DNA of 64,000 nt, from assembly GCF_024807945.1 (NCBI RefSeq), contig NZ_JANUFD010000002.1:124001-188000 (forward strand), read 5' to 3'. The stretch's first letter is position 1. Every line of letters starts with the position of its first letter. The position numbers were made by a program, and so were the translations under genes. The DNA comes from Pseudomonas sp. JUb42 (GTDB lineage: Bacteria; Pseudomonadota; Gammaproteobacteria; Pseudomonadales; Pseudomonadaceae). Below the pieces are notes generated by a model. It saw only the letters and a list, made by a program, of their open reading frames with translations. It was not told the origin of the DNA and made no database searches. Below, piece by piece: positions 49,060 through 58,064 of the stretch.

Positions 49060-49363
49060 CGAAACTCTCCGTCGCTGCGGCGATTGCCGCGTGTGAGCAA
49101 TTGTCCGCAGCAGGGGCGTAAAGGAACGAGAGCGAGGCCCCGGGCAAGGCGTAAAGATGGCGTAAATTTCTGCGATACAGCACCGTGGCCGGGCGTCGGC
49201 GGCTCACCGACCGGTTAAAAAAACCGACTAGAATTGCCGTGGACAAGTAGTTCCGGGCCCTGGTCGAGCAACGCCATCATTGTGCCTCCTGATAGTTTTG
49301 ACAGGTTTCAGAATCGTTACGTGGCGTTATCGTGTGGGCCTTTCCTCCGGCGCAGGACTAGCC
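49060..49363. other. intergenic region between kdpF and the divergent HTH gene
   Basis: These 304 bases must hold the kdp promoter and KdpE site (minus strand) and the promoter of the HTH gene (plus strand). A palindrome CGGTTAAAAAAACCG lies near 49211-49225, with an A-rich centre resembling a bent or regulator-bound site. A TTGACA at 49298-49303 has no good partner -10 box. No gene is seen. Confidence 0.4.
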
Positions 49364-49639
49364 ATGAACACTTATCAGAGAAAAACCGGCGCATTCGATA
49401 TCGCCTGGCAGGCGAAACAGATCGAGACCACCCCCGCTGTGCAATTAACCGTCAAGGAGCAGGAAGTCATACGATGGGCGGCCCTGGGCAAATCCGCCTG
49501 GGAAATCTCCCGCATTTTGGGTAGAACCGAGGCCGCGGTAAACTTTCACTTATGCAATATTCGCCGCAAGTTCGGGGTTAACTCGTTGCGGGCGGCATTG
49601 GTGAAGGCGATTGATCAGGGGTTGATTGTGTTGCATTGA
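49364..49639 (+). CDS. small LuxR-type helix-turn-helix regulator
   Basis: A 91-residue protein made almost wholly of a LuxR/FixJ-type DNA-binding domain: LTVKEQEVIRWAALGKSAWE, then ISRILGRTEAAVNFHLCNIR and RKFGVNSLRAALVKAIDQG. There is no ligand or receiver domain, only about 28 residues before the helix-turn-helix. The ATG at 49364 fits the conserved start. It points towards the RHS toxin gene, 119 bases away and convergent, so it may regulate that locus; this is inferred from position only. Confidence 0.8.
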   Translation: MNTYQRKTGAFDIAWQAKQIETTPAVQLTVKEQEVIRWAALGKSAWEISRILGRTEAAVNFHLCNIRRKFGVNSLRAALVKAIDQGLIVLH

Positions 49640-49691
49640 TAATAAAATACGACTAATAAACCCAGAACAATAGGGCAGCCTATTCTGAACA

Positions 49692-49722
49692 TGAGCGGCA
49701 AAATTGCATTTCCGCTCATGCC
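49692..49722. repeat. inverted repeat between the HTH and RHS genes
   Basis: ATGAGCGG and CCGCTCAT flank CAAAATTGCATTT, giving a hairpin of eight or more pairs. There is no T run after it on either strand, so it is a weak terminator at best. It lies in the 119-base gap between the convergent genes. Confidence 0.5.
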
Positions 49723-49758
49723 CGACACACTGTAAAAATACAGAACACTTATGAGGCA

Positions 49759-52700
49759 TCAGTTATTTCGCCTGGCAATATTTTTGGCAGCACGATCCAT
49801 TTCCAATCGTTGTTTAGTTACTTCATTTGACAGGGGAGTTTTCCGACTATAGCTAACTTCAGAGACAACCTGCTTACCAGACCGCGCAGCCGCATTAGTT
49901 CTCCTGGCCTCACTCGTGATGCCAGGCTTTGTAAGGTTTGCTCTAAGAGAGTTATATGATGTGTTCGCACCATAGGCATCATTCAAGTTTTTAGCGACCG
50001 AATCAGTCGCGTCAATAAACCATTTTTGGCTGTCGACACTCGAATCAGTGGCATTCGTGTACTTGATAGCCTCAGACACCTGTTCCTTCAATAGATTATA
50101 TCCACTTTTCCCTCTTTTTATACTCACGTCAAATACCTCTTTAACATCTGCAAGGTCCTGAGGTTTAACTCGGTGTAATTTTGCTACCGTTTTACCCTTA
50201 GGCACCGCTTTTAATTCCGCCGGAATGTTCTTCGCTATCTTCGACGCGGTCGTTTTCGCGCGGGTGACAATTCGGGCTAAACCTGAGAAAAATGTACCAA
50301 TACTATGTCCCGTCGGATCCGTAAAATTCACCGGATCCCCCTCACAATACGCATAACTGTTCACCCCTCCCTCGCCAAACGGGCTTTCACTGTCCGGGCT
50401 ATGAAAGCGCATTAATAGCGGGTTATATGCCCGATAACCGTTTCCCAGCAGTTGCCAGCCGCTGTCGGCTTCAGCCAGTTCGCCGTTGAAACCCAGTTTG
50501 CCCATGGCCGGCGCCGGGCCGCTGCGATAACCGTAGGTACTGTAGGCACTGGTGCTGGTGACGTCTTCGCTGACTTCACGCAGAACGCTGTTGTTATCGT
50601 CGATGCCCAGTAACAAGGTGGCGTTGTCGATGCCTGTCTGGCGCTCCGCCAGCAGGGTGTCGCCGCCACGGATGAACGTGCTGTTCTGGCTGCCCCGGAT
50701 CTGGTTGGCCAGTTCGCCGTCCCGATAGAAACGCCGGTCCTGTTCGCCGCCACGGGTTTGTGCGCTGAGCGTATCGAGCGGGTCATAACGGTACTGGCTG
50801 CCTGAAGGCTGAGTACCGACTTCGATCAAGCGGCTGAGGGCGTCATACGCGAGGCTGCGACTGGCTTCGTCGCGGGTCAGGTTGCCGTCCAGGTCGTACT
50901 GCAGAATGATCTCGGCGGGATAACCTGCGCCGGTATTATTGTTGGTGATCTTGCTCAGTTGCACAGGGTCGCCATTCTCATAAAGATAACGGGCGACATT
51001 ACTTCCTCCAGCAAAGGTCGTGAGGACCGAAGTCAGATTATCCATTCCATCGATAATGAACACCTGCCGGGTAATGGCGTTACCGTAAGGATCCACCGGC
51101 GGCTCGCCTTCGGTGCAGTCATATTGGGTCAAGCGTCCACGCCGATCATATTGATATGCCTCATTACGGATGACCTGTGCGCCCTCACGCAGGGTACGCC
51201 GGGTCATGTCATCGATGTCGTCATACACCTGCTCCAGTTGCTGCTGTACGCCGTTCAGATCAAAGGTGCGCAGGATTTCCCGGTCGAGGGCATCGTATTC
51301 CAGGCTGGTTTTCAGGCTCTGTCCGCTGTCGCTGTCACGGGTTTCGAAACTGGCCATGCGGCCCAGGCCATCGTATGTGAACGTAGAGCGGATAGTACTC
51401 AGCGTGGTGGACTCCAACCGCCCCTGCCCGTCGTACTCATAGGTCTGCTCCTGGCCCAGCACATCGGTGTAGCTCAGCAGGCGCCCCAGGCGGCTGTAGC
51501 GGTACGCCATGGTGTAATCGGCAAGCTTCTTGCCGTGTTGGTCCAGGCTCACGCGCCGTTCACTTTTCAGTTCGCCGGTACTGAAGTACTCGCGTTGCAA
51601 CTGTTCGCCCTGCTCTTCACACAGCAGCAGCCGGGCATCACGGGAGTCGTACTGGTAATCGGCAATGACATTGTCAGGGCCGGGTAAACGGCGTTGCAGC
51701 GGCTCGGACCCCAACGGCGGCCGGTACTCGTAGGCGATCTCCTGCCCGCCGGGGGTCGTGACAGTTTTCGGTTCGAGCATGCCGGGGTCGTAGCGCATGA
51801 CGCGCTCGCGGCCACCCACGACCGATTTGACCAGGCGATCCAGGCCATCGAACGCCTGGGTGCCCAGCACATAGGTAGTGCTGTTGTGTTCGACGCTGAT
51901 CGAGGCAGGCAGGTCTTCGCTGCTGTGGGCGGCATATTCCCGGCGCACGATGGCGCTCACGGGCAGGCTGGTCTGTACGACGCGATCGAAGGCGTCGTAG
52001 GCGTAAACCGTAACGCGCTCTTTAACGGGCAGCCCGACAACTTCATTGATGCTGCGACCCAACCCGTCATAGTCATAACGGCTCAGGCCGATCACGGCGT
52101 TGTCCAGGTTCCGGCGCTCGATGCGGGTCGGCTTTTCGAACAGATTGAGCCAGGTGACCGTCTTCCCGCTTTGGGTTGACGGGGCGGCGCTGTCTTCACT
52201 CCAGCTTTCCTGAATCGGCCCCCGGGAATTGATCGTACCGATGGGATCGGTCTGTTCCACCTTCTTGACGCCGTCCGGGCCGGTCGCGCTGTATTGCTCG
52301 TTCCAGTCGTCGTATTCATAGACCGTCTTGAGTGCCAGGGCCTGTTCATCGAGCCAGTCGAATTCGGTCTCTTCGCTCAAATTGCCCAACCCGTCATAGC
52401 GTGCGCTGTAGGTCTGGCGTGGCGTATCGGGCTGCGCAGGATTATCGGCGTCGGCACGTTCCTCGTAGACCACTCGGTTAAGGCCATCAAAGCGGGTACA
52501 CGTCTTGACCTCTTTGACATCGAACATCCATTGCTCGGCCTGGTCATCGACAGTGGCGCAAAGGAAATACTCGTAATTGCGCGACGCTACATCGTCGGTG
52601 CCGGGGGCAACGGTCTCACGCACCACGCGCCTCAGGCTGTCGTAGGCGTAACGGATCTCCACATCATTGTCGTCGCGATTGAGCAATGGCTCCCCGGTGA

Positions 52701-54474
52701 GCATCGAGTGCTCCAGTGTGATGACTTTCTGCTCGCCATCAAACCCGGTGAGGGTCTGCACAGTGCGCTGCACGCTCTCACCAAAGATCGGGCTGAGCAG
52801 CGTGTCGTACTCAAAGCCGGTGGTGGTGGCCAGGCCGCCCATGGTCAGGGTCTGGCGTTCGATGCGGCCATGGGCAAAGGCGTCGTCGGGGTCGTTGATG
52901 TACTCGAACAGGCTGTTTTGCAGCTCCTCCTCGGCGCCAGGGGAGGTCTTTACCAATTTCTCACTCTCTGCCGTCAGCCAGTCATTGCCCTGACTGCCGG
53001 TGATCGCCGGCAAGGCCATGTAGCGATAACGGGTGCACAGCGTCGGGGCCTGGCCATGCTCGGAGGCAGCGGGCCTGACTATTTTCTCCTGCACGTTGCG
53101 GACAAACCCTTCAGGGTCCGGCGGGCAACCATCTGTGCCCTCGGCCGGGTACCATTTGCTTTCTTCGACGACACCGTTGGCCTGAGTCTGCTGCACCAGA
53201 TTGCCGTGGATGTCGTAGCGGCTGCTGACGGTCTCGCTGCGAAACCGCGAGGTGTTATTGACCCGCCAGGTCGTGATGACCTCCTTGGGCAACTGGCAAT
53301 CAGGATCCTGATTTTCAAAGTGCGTGTCCGGCTTCAGCCCATAATGGGTCTCCTGCGTCTTCTCGTTATCGTTCTGGGTCGTGGTCTCCCGCGTCAGCAG
53401 GTGAAACTGGTTGAACACCCGTTTAATGGTGCGCACCGGCTCCGACTGATCAGCGACGTGCAGGGTTTCGGTGCAGTGATACTCGTATGCGCCCACGTGC
53501 TTGTAGAGATTGTCCTGACCGTCTTCATCCCAGGAGACAGGCAGGCCCGCGCCAAGAAAGTTGCGCTCACGTTGCAGATTGTCCTTGTAGGCGTAGAGCA
53601 CATCGATCTGCGGCTGGCCGAAGCCCGGTTCGCTGAGGTGCCGGGTCACCCGTGGCAACGGATCGCGGCCACTGGTAGCGGGAAATGGATGGCCGTCGTC
53701 CTGATAGAAAATCCGCTCATGGCCACCGGCAGGCGTGTCCACCGTCTCCATGCACATCAGCCCGAGCTGCTCGGCATAGGTAAAACGCCAGGACGCCTGA
53801 TTCTCGACAGGCAGGACGATCTCGGTTGCATATCGATGGCTGGTGGCCAGGTTCATGATGAACGGCACCGGCGGCCCGTCTGCCGCGTGCAGCTCGATCA
53901 GTACCTGAAAATCCTCGCGACTGAGGCTGAGCAGGGTCTGGCCTGAATCGTCCTTGATCGAGCTCAGGATCTGGTAGCTGCTGTTGAAAGCACGGTATTC
54001 CAGGGTAATGCCGTGCCCTTCAGGGGCCAGGATACGCACCGGCAACGCCACCTGATTGCCGCTACTGCCACGCAGCTCAAGAATTTCCACCAGTCCGGAT
54101 TTATGCACCAATCGGTAATGCGTGTCGTCCTGCTTGTAGAGGCGGAAACCGACAATTTTCTGCTCCTTCATCAGCAGGCGCGTGCTACCGGATTCCGTCC
54201 CGGTGACCTGGAAAGTTTCACCACTGCTCAGGGACACGATGTTATTGGCAACCTGCGACAATTGCAGATTCCAGCCCAAGCCGTAGCCGCTGTCCTGATT
54301 ATTGAGCGGGTTATAACTCAGGGTCAGGGGCATGCCTGGACCACGTAATTGGTTGGTCTTGAGCTCGGGCAAGGTGATGGACACCGTATATTGCCCGGTG
54401 CGGGGGTCGACACCATTCTGCAAAAAACTCATGAAGTTGAAGGCGTTGGAATGTACGGACGTTGAAATAGTCAT
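49759..54474 (-). CDS. RHS repeat protein with unrecognised C-terminal toxin-type domain
   Basis: A 1571-residue protein of the RHS/YD-repeat class, whose repeats form a shell around a C-terminal payload. Many YD-type repeats are seen (YDGLGR, YDALDR, YEYDGQGR, YDRRGRL). The RHS core ends near residue 1385 with FHSPDSESPFGEGGVNSYAY and DPVNFTDPTGH, whose aspartates are the usual self-cleavage site. The last 180 residues (about 1390-1571) are lysine- and asparagine-rich, in AT-richer DNA, and match no toxin fold I know. There is no signal peptide, no PAAR domain and no obvious immunity gene. The N-terminus (FNFMSFLQNGVDPRTGQYTV) is of the free RHS type, not the TccC type. Confidence 0.88.
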   Translation of the reverse strand: MTISTSVHSNAFNFMSFLQNGVDPRTGQYTVSITLPELKTNQLRGPGMPLTLSYNPLNNQDSGYGLGWNLQLSQVANNIVSLSSGETFQVTGTESGSTRLLMKEQKIVGFRLYKQDDTHYRLVHKSGLVEILELRGSSGNQVALPVRILAPEGHGITLEYRAFNSSYQILSSIKDDSGQTLLSLSREDFQVLIELHAADGPPVPFIMNLATSHRYATEIVLPVENQASWRFTYAEQLGLMCMETVDTPAGGHERIFYQDDGHPFPATSGRDPLPRVTRHLSEPGFGQPQIDVLYAYKDNLQRERNFLGAGLPVSWDEDGQDNLYKHVGAYEYHCTETLHVADQSEPVRTIKRVFNQFHLLTRETTTQNDNEKTQETHYGLKPDTHFENQDPDCQLPKEVITTWRVNNTSRFRSETVSSRYDIHGNLVQQTQANGVVEESKWYPAEGTDGCPPDPEGFVRNVQEKIVRPAASEHGQAPTLCTRYRYMALPAITGSQGNDWLTAESEKLVKTSPGAEEELQNSLFEYINDPDDAFAHGRIERQTLTMGGLATTTGFEYDTLLSPIFGESVQRTVQTLTGFDGEQKVITLEHSMLTGEPLLNRDDNDVEIRYAYDSLRRVVRETVAPGTDDVASRNYEYFLCATVDDQAEQWMFDVKEVKTCTRFDGLNRVVYEERADADNPAQPDTPRQTYSARYDGLGNLSEETEFDWLDEQALALKTVYEYDDWNEQYSATGPDGVKKVEQTDPIGTINSRGPIQESWSEDSAAPSTQSGKTVTWLNLFEKPTRIERRNLDNAVIGLSRYDYDGLGRSINEVVGLPVKERVTVYAYDAFDRVVQTSLPVSAIVRREYAAHSSEDLPASISVEHNSTTYVLGTQAFDGLDRLVKSVVGGRERVMRYDPGMLEPKTVTTPGGQEIAYEYRPPLGSEPLQRRLPGPDNVIADYQYDSRDARLLLCEEQGEQLQREYFSTGELKSERRVSLDQHGKKLADYTMAYRYSRLGRLLSYTDVLGQEQTYEYDGQGRLESTTLSTIRSTFTYDGLGRMASFETRDSDSGQSLKTSLEYDALDREILRTFDLNGVQQQLEQVYDDIDDMTRRTLREGAQVIRNEAYQYDRRGRLTQYDCTEGEPPVDPYGNAITRQVFIIDGMDNLTSVLTTFAGGSNVARYLYENGDPVQLSKITNNNTGAGYPAEIILQYDLDGNLTRDEASRSLAYDALSRLIEVGTQPSGSQYRYDPLDTLSAQTRGGEQDRRFYRDGELANQIRGSQNSTFIRGGDTLLAERQTGIDNATLLLGIDDNNSVLREVSEDVTSTSAYSTYGYRSGPAPAMGKLGFNGELAEADSGWQLLGNGYRAYNPLLMRFHSPDSESPFGEGGVNSYAYCEGDPVNFTDPTGHSIGTFFSGLARIVTRAKTTASKIAKNIPAELKAVPKGKTVAKLHRVKPQDLADVKEVFDVSIKRGKSGYNLLKEQVSEAIKYTNATDSSVDSQKWFIDATDSVAKNLNDAYGANTSYNSLRANLTKPGITSEARRTNAAARSGKQVVSEVSYSRKTPLSNEVTKQRLEMDRAAKNIARRNN

Positions 54475-54567
54475 GATCAGGTACTCACAGCAATCACTGG
54501 ATAACCAGGTAGTTATTTTAAACTTGGCAATTCGTGCCGGGCGTGGATATTAACCACGACAGGTGTA

Positions 54568-55080
54568 TTAGCCTGGGTCTGAAACTTTAATCTTCACGCA
54601 AGTCAATTCATCGCCACCGTCTCCACCTTGACGGCTCCTCTCCAGCCTGACACCACGTGAAATGATATCTCCCCGCAGCCGATCCTTGAGCTTTATCAAA
54701 GATATCCAAGGCGTAGTGATAGGGTCGATGATGGTTCTCAGTTCGAACTCCCAACCGTTAATAGTGCCACTATTACACGCCTCCTCTCCAAAGGTTATGA
54801 TAACGGCGGAACGAACGTTATCCAACTTAAAGTAGTCATGCTCATCATTAGTACAGTCATATGTATCCTCATCGTCATTGTTCAGATTGATAGTTAAGGA
54901 CTGTGTAGCCGGTATCCTGCAAGTCTTCCCTGTGCCAACCCCGTTATCATCAACCTTCTCCGCCAGTTCCAGATAACGCACGGCCTGTTTCGTATCAGGC
55001 GATGCAGTGTCGGCATATAACGGGTTTGCCAGGCCGGCGACAAGCAACAATCCCGCCAGCGATTGATTGAACAGCTTCAT
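54568..55080 (-). CDS. small secreted protein with four cysteines
   Basis: A 170-residue protein with a signal peptide (residues 1-23, ends LYADTAS). The mature part is acidic in the middle (NNDDEDTYDCTNDEHDYFKL) and has four cysteines (GKTCRIP, YDCTN, EEACNSG, LTCVKIK), enough for two disulfides. It ends in charged residues. I recognise no family. It sits between a P47-like protein gene (22-base gap) and the RHS gene (93-base gap), in the same orientation, so it is probably co-transcribed. Confidence 0.75.
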   Translation of the reverse strand: MKLFNQSLAGLLLVAGLANPLYADTASPDTKQAVRYLELAEKVDDNGVGTGKTCRIPATQSLTINLNNDDEDTYDCTNDEHDYFKLDNVRSAVIITFGEEACNSGTINGWEFELRTIIDPITTPWISLIKLKDRLRGDIISRGVRLERSRQGGDGGDELTCVKIKVSDPG

Positions 55081-55102
55081 GATAAATATCCTCTAGTATT
55101 GC

Positions 55103-58024
55103 TCATGGTGTAAACAGCGTATGCATAAGTCGATTACGTTCGCCCGTGCTCCCAGCCCGAAACGAGATTTTCCGGCAATGAGCATTACCCTGCTGATCCC
55201 TGAGCAGCACGATCAAGCTTTTCGATAACTTGTCTCGCGCGGCATTCCCTGAGCGGATATAAGGAATCCGGTCCGAACGATGCAGGCTGATCACCAGCTT
55301 GCCCTGTTCGAACGACGAGTGAACATCAATATCCAGCGATTCGTTTCTGACAACGTCCTTGATGGCATCATCAAAACTGATCTTTAGCGGAGGCGGAACG
55401 GGTTCTTCCGACTCTTTTTTTATCTCCCGAAAAATATAGCCCGTCCAACTGAACATGATTTCCGCCATCTGTTCACTTTCCCATAGAATCATGGACGTAT
55501 TAATCGCGTCGTTGTCCGACTCCGGTAGAAACTCCAAGGTCATGAAATTCATGGATTCATTAGTGTCCGGGTGTTTGCAGCCGAGTTTCCAGTAATCGAT
55601 GGTCTGCAATTCAAGATCGAAAGGATCATCTTCCGGACCTGAACTTGGCGGCTCAGGAGACGGTTCACCATTAGGGCCGTTCAGCGGGGAGACGCGTTTC
55701 AAATCGAAGTGGTAATTGCTCGCCTCATAATTAGGTGGCCGTTTCGGGGTGACGGTTATCTTGGCGTGCTGATCGGTATAATCGGTGGAATTGTGCCAAC
55801 GCAAAGTCCGATCAGCCTGGAAAGTGGCCTCAAAGTCCTGGGAAGAATTCGGGTCATGCCGGGTGTGCAAATAAAATATCTGTTCAAGGGGTGGGGGCGG
55901 GGCATTAGTCAATTGCCCGCTCGCCACATTGGATCCCGCCAGGTCGAAACGGTTACGTTGCAGGTTTACGCGCCACGCCCGCTCTCCCTCCAGATCCTCG
56001 GCAATCCCTTCATCCTTACCATCAAGGAAATCAACCTTGTTGCCGCTGGGATACTCCGCCAGGCGCATCGAGGCTTGCTCTAAGGGGCTCAGCGCGTAAT
56101 ACACCCCGTCGACAGCCATGGTCTGGGTGGAAACCTTCACGCGCAGTTGCTGATAGCCGTTGGCGTACAACTCACCTCTTTTCCCACTTTCCTGACCACC
56201 CGGCACCTGGACGATGAACATGGCCAACTCTTCCCAGGTAGGCTCCTCGATCACTTCGGATACATCAACGACGCTATAGCCACTGGCAAACACCACGCCA
56301 TTGCGCACAATTTCACAGCTCACCACGCTGCTGGCGCTGATGCCGTCCGCAGCGGTGGTGAAAAGCCCTTGCTCATCGACACTGCCGCCGCCGCCAATGA
56401 CTTTCCAGCGCCGCTCAAGCCCCGGCAACAACGACGAATCGTCCTGCAACTGTACGGTCGTGGACCGGCCAAGCCGTGGCACATAGGGTGGGTCGACGCG
56501 CAGTTGCTGCTGGCTATTGATCAGCAGCAGCGATACCACCTGGTTCTCTACCCCCTGCGCCTCGACCTGCTGGACCAGCAGGCCCTTTCTCCCGGAGCGG
56601 GCATCCGGGGTAAATACCGCGCCAGTGCCGACCTCGCTCAGCTCACCGTACTCCGCCCCGCGTAACGCCCAACTCACTGCGCCGCCGGCCAGCATCGAGG
56701 CGCTCAATGACAGCGGTCGGGCCTGGCTGCCACCGAGGCTGGTCGCAACCCGCGGCGCCACCACCATCTCATCGAACGCCACCAGCAGCAGGGCCAGGAC
56801 GGTGTGCGTCCTGCCCTCGTGGTTGTAGGTGGCGGTGATCATGACCCGCAGCGTGTCACGGCCGATAATCGTGGCCGAGGGCGCGCTGTAAAGCCCGTTG
56901 CTGATGCTGCCGTGCCCCTCTGCGCTATGGCTCTGCAGGCTGACGGCCTGCCAACTGCTGGCTTGAACCGCCTGCCCTTGCCAGTCCCGCAGGGTGAATG
57001 TCTGCGTCTGCCCGGCCTTGATGCTCTTGAACGACGGTTCCAGGCGGTAGCTGGTCTGGGTGGGGGCGATATTGCCGAAAATGGCCAGATCGCGAGGCGT
57101 ATGCTGCTCGACCTTCTCGAACTTGTTGGCGCCAGGAAACAGCAGACTGTTGACCACTTGCGGCGGATCCTCGCCCACATAACCCAACATCTCTTCGCTG
57201 AGGACGAGCGAAGCCGAGTATTTATCGGCGCCATTGACCTGGTCATTCGGGATCAGGAACGGGAAGTCACCGGCTGGGGGATAGTTTCCGTCGCCCGTGT
57301 TAGCGCGCAGACGGATAAACACCACCACAGCGCCATCGCCAAAATTCTTTGCGCCCCGGACCCTGGAACCATCTGCCGCCTGGGTCAGCACCCGAAAACG
57401 GGTAGGCGACAGCTCGTTGTAGCTTTTGAAGTCGAGCATGCCCAACTGAAACACGCTGCGATCGGGCGACAGCGTCTTGAACTCCGCTGCGAAGAAATCA
57501 GCCAGGCGCCGGTTAGCCGGGTCATCGAGATCCGGACCCGCCAGATTGCAACGAAAACTCACTGCTTTGGCCAGGTCCATGTGTACCTTGCCCCGACGGT
57601 CGATTTCTCCCACCACCATGGACAGGTCGATCTGCATTTCCAGTCGGTAACCCATCGGCTCGGTGATCGTCAGCACCGAAGCAATCTCCGTCGAAACACC
57701 TGCGCTTTGATGCTCAACGGCGTAAGCGCCGGACACGATATTCATCGTCAACAGGGCCCGGGAATCCTGCATCGATGCAGTGATGAACGACAGCAACGGC
57801 GCGCCCAGCTCGATACGGCTCAGGCGGGCAACGTGGGTCCGCCGGTCATCCAGCGCCACTTCACCCATGAAGAACGGGAAAAAGGACAGGTGCTGGAAGC
57901 GCTCTATAAATTGCTGCTCGAGCAAATGGTTGAGCTTGCTGCGGCTGAACGCCGCAACGGCACCCCAGCCCTGGGTGACGGAGCCCCGACGCATGCGCTC
58001 CAATAAGGTATTTAAATTTGCCAT
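55103..58024 (-). CDS. P47/TULIP-like protein with Ig-like modules and unique C-terminus
   Basis: A 973-residue protein without signal peptide. The first 300 residues resemble clostridial P47/OrfX proteins: GWGAVAAFSRSKLNHLLEQQ near residue 20, APLLSF, GAVVVFIRL and FLIPNDQ followed by YSASLVLSEEML. Near residue 308 is the junction PRDLAIFGNIAPTQ shared with the paralogs. Ig-like modules follow (GSISNGLYSAPSATIIGRD, then two more). The last 330 residues are unlike the paralogs. AGGAGG precedes the ATG. It lies 40 bases after the next paralog. The function is not known; lipid binding is inferred from the fold family. Confidence 0.75.
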   Translation of the reverse strand: MANLNTLLERMRRGSVTQGWGAVAAFSRSKLNHLLEQQFIERFQHLSFFPFFMGEVALDDRRTHVARLSRIELGAPLLSFITASMQDSRALLTMNIVSGAYAVEHQSAGVSTEIASVLTITEPMGYRLEMQIDLSMVVGEIDRRGKVHMDLAKAVSFRCNLAGPDLDDPANRRLADFFAAEFKTLSPDRSVFQLGMLDFKSYNELSPTRFRVLTQAADGSRVRGAKNFGDGAVVVFIRLRANTGDGNYPPAGDFPFLIPNDQVNGADKYSASLVLSEEMLGYVGEDPPQVVNSLLFPGANKFEKVEQHTPRDLAIFGNIAPTQTSYRLEPSFKSIKAGQTQTFTLRDWQGQAVQASSWQAVSLQSHSAEGHGSISNGLYSAPSATIIGRDTLRVMITATYNHEGRTHTVLALLLVAFDEMVVAPRVATSLGGSQARPLSLSASMLAGGAVSWALRGAEYGELSEVGTGAVFTPDARSGRKGLLVQQVEAQGVENQVVSLLLINSQQQLRVDPPYVPRLGRSTTVQLQDDSSLLPGLERRWKVIGGGGSVDEQGLFTTAADGISASSVVSCEIVRNGVVFASGYSVVDVSEVIEEPTWEELAMFIVQVPGGQESGKRGELYANGYQQLRVKVSTQTMAVDGVYYALSPLEQASMRLAEYPSGNKVDFLDGKDEGIAEDLEGERAWRVNLQRNRFDLAGSNVASGQLTNAPPPPLEQIFYLHTRHDPNSSQDFEATFQADRTLRWHNSTDYTDQHAKITVTPKRPPNYEASNYHFDLKRVSPLNGPNGEPSPEPPSSGPEDDPFDLELQTIDYWKLGCKHPDTNESMNFMTLEFLPESDNDAINTSMILWESEQMAEIMFSWTGYIFREIKKESEEPVPPPLKISFDDAIKDVVRNESLDIDVHSSFEQGKLVISLHRSDRIPYIRSGNAARDKLSKSLIVLLRDQQGNAHCRKISFRAGSTGERNRLMHTLFTP

Positions 58025-58064
58025 GGTGTTCCTCCTGTGGGCAGCACGGCGGCTGCACCCTCAT

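Noticed and set aside
52294..53946. 550-codon open frame on the plus strand
   Set aside because: It is antisense to the RHS repeats, whose YD-type pattern is on the minus strand.
49759..54474. RHS protein as a TccC subunit of an ABC-type insecticidal toxin complex
   Set aside because: The N-terminus lacks the TccC-type start and no TcA or TcB gene is in the window; only a general RHS assignment is supported.
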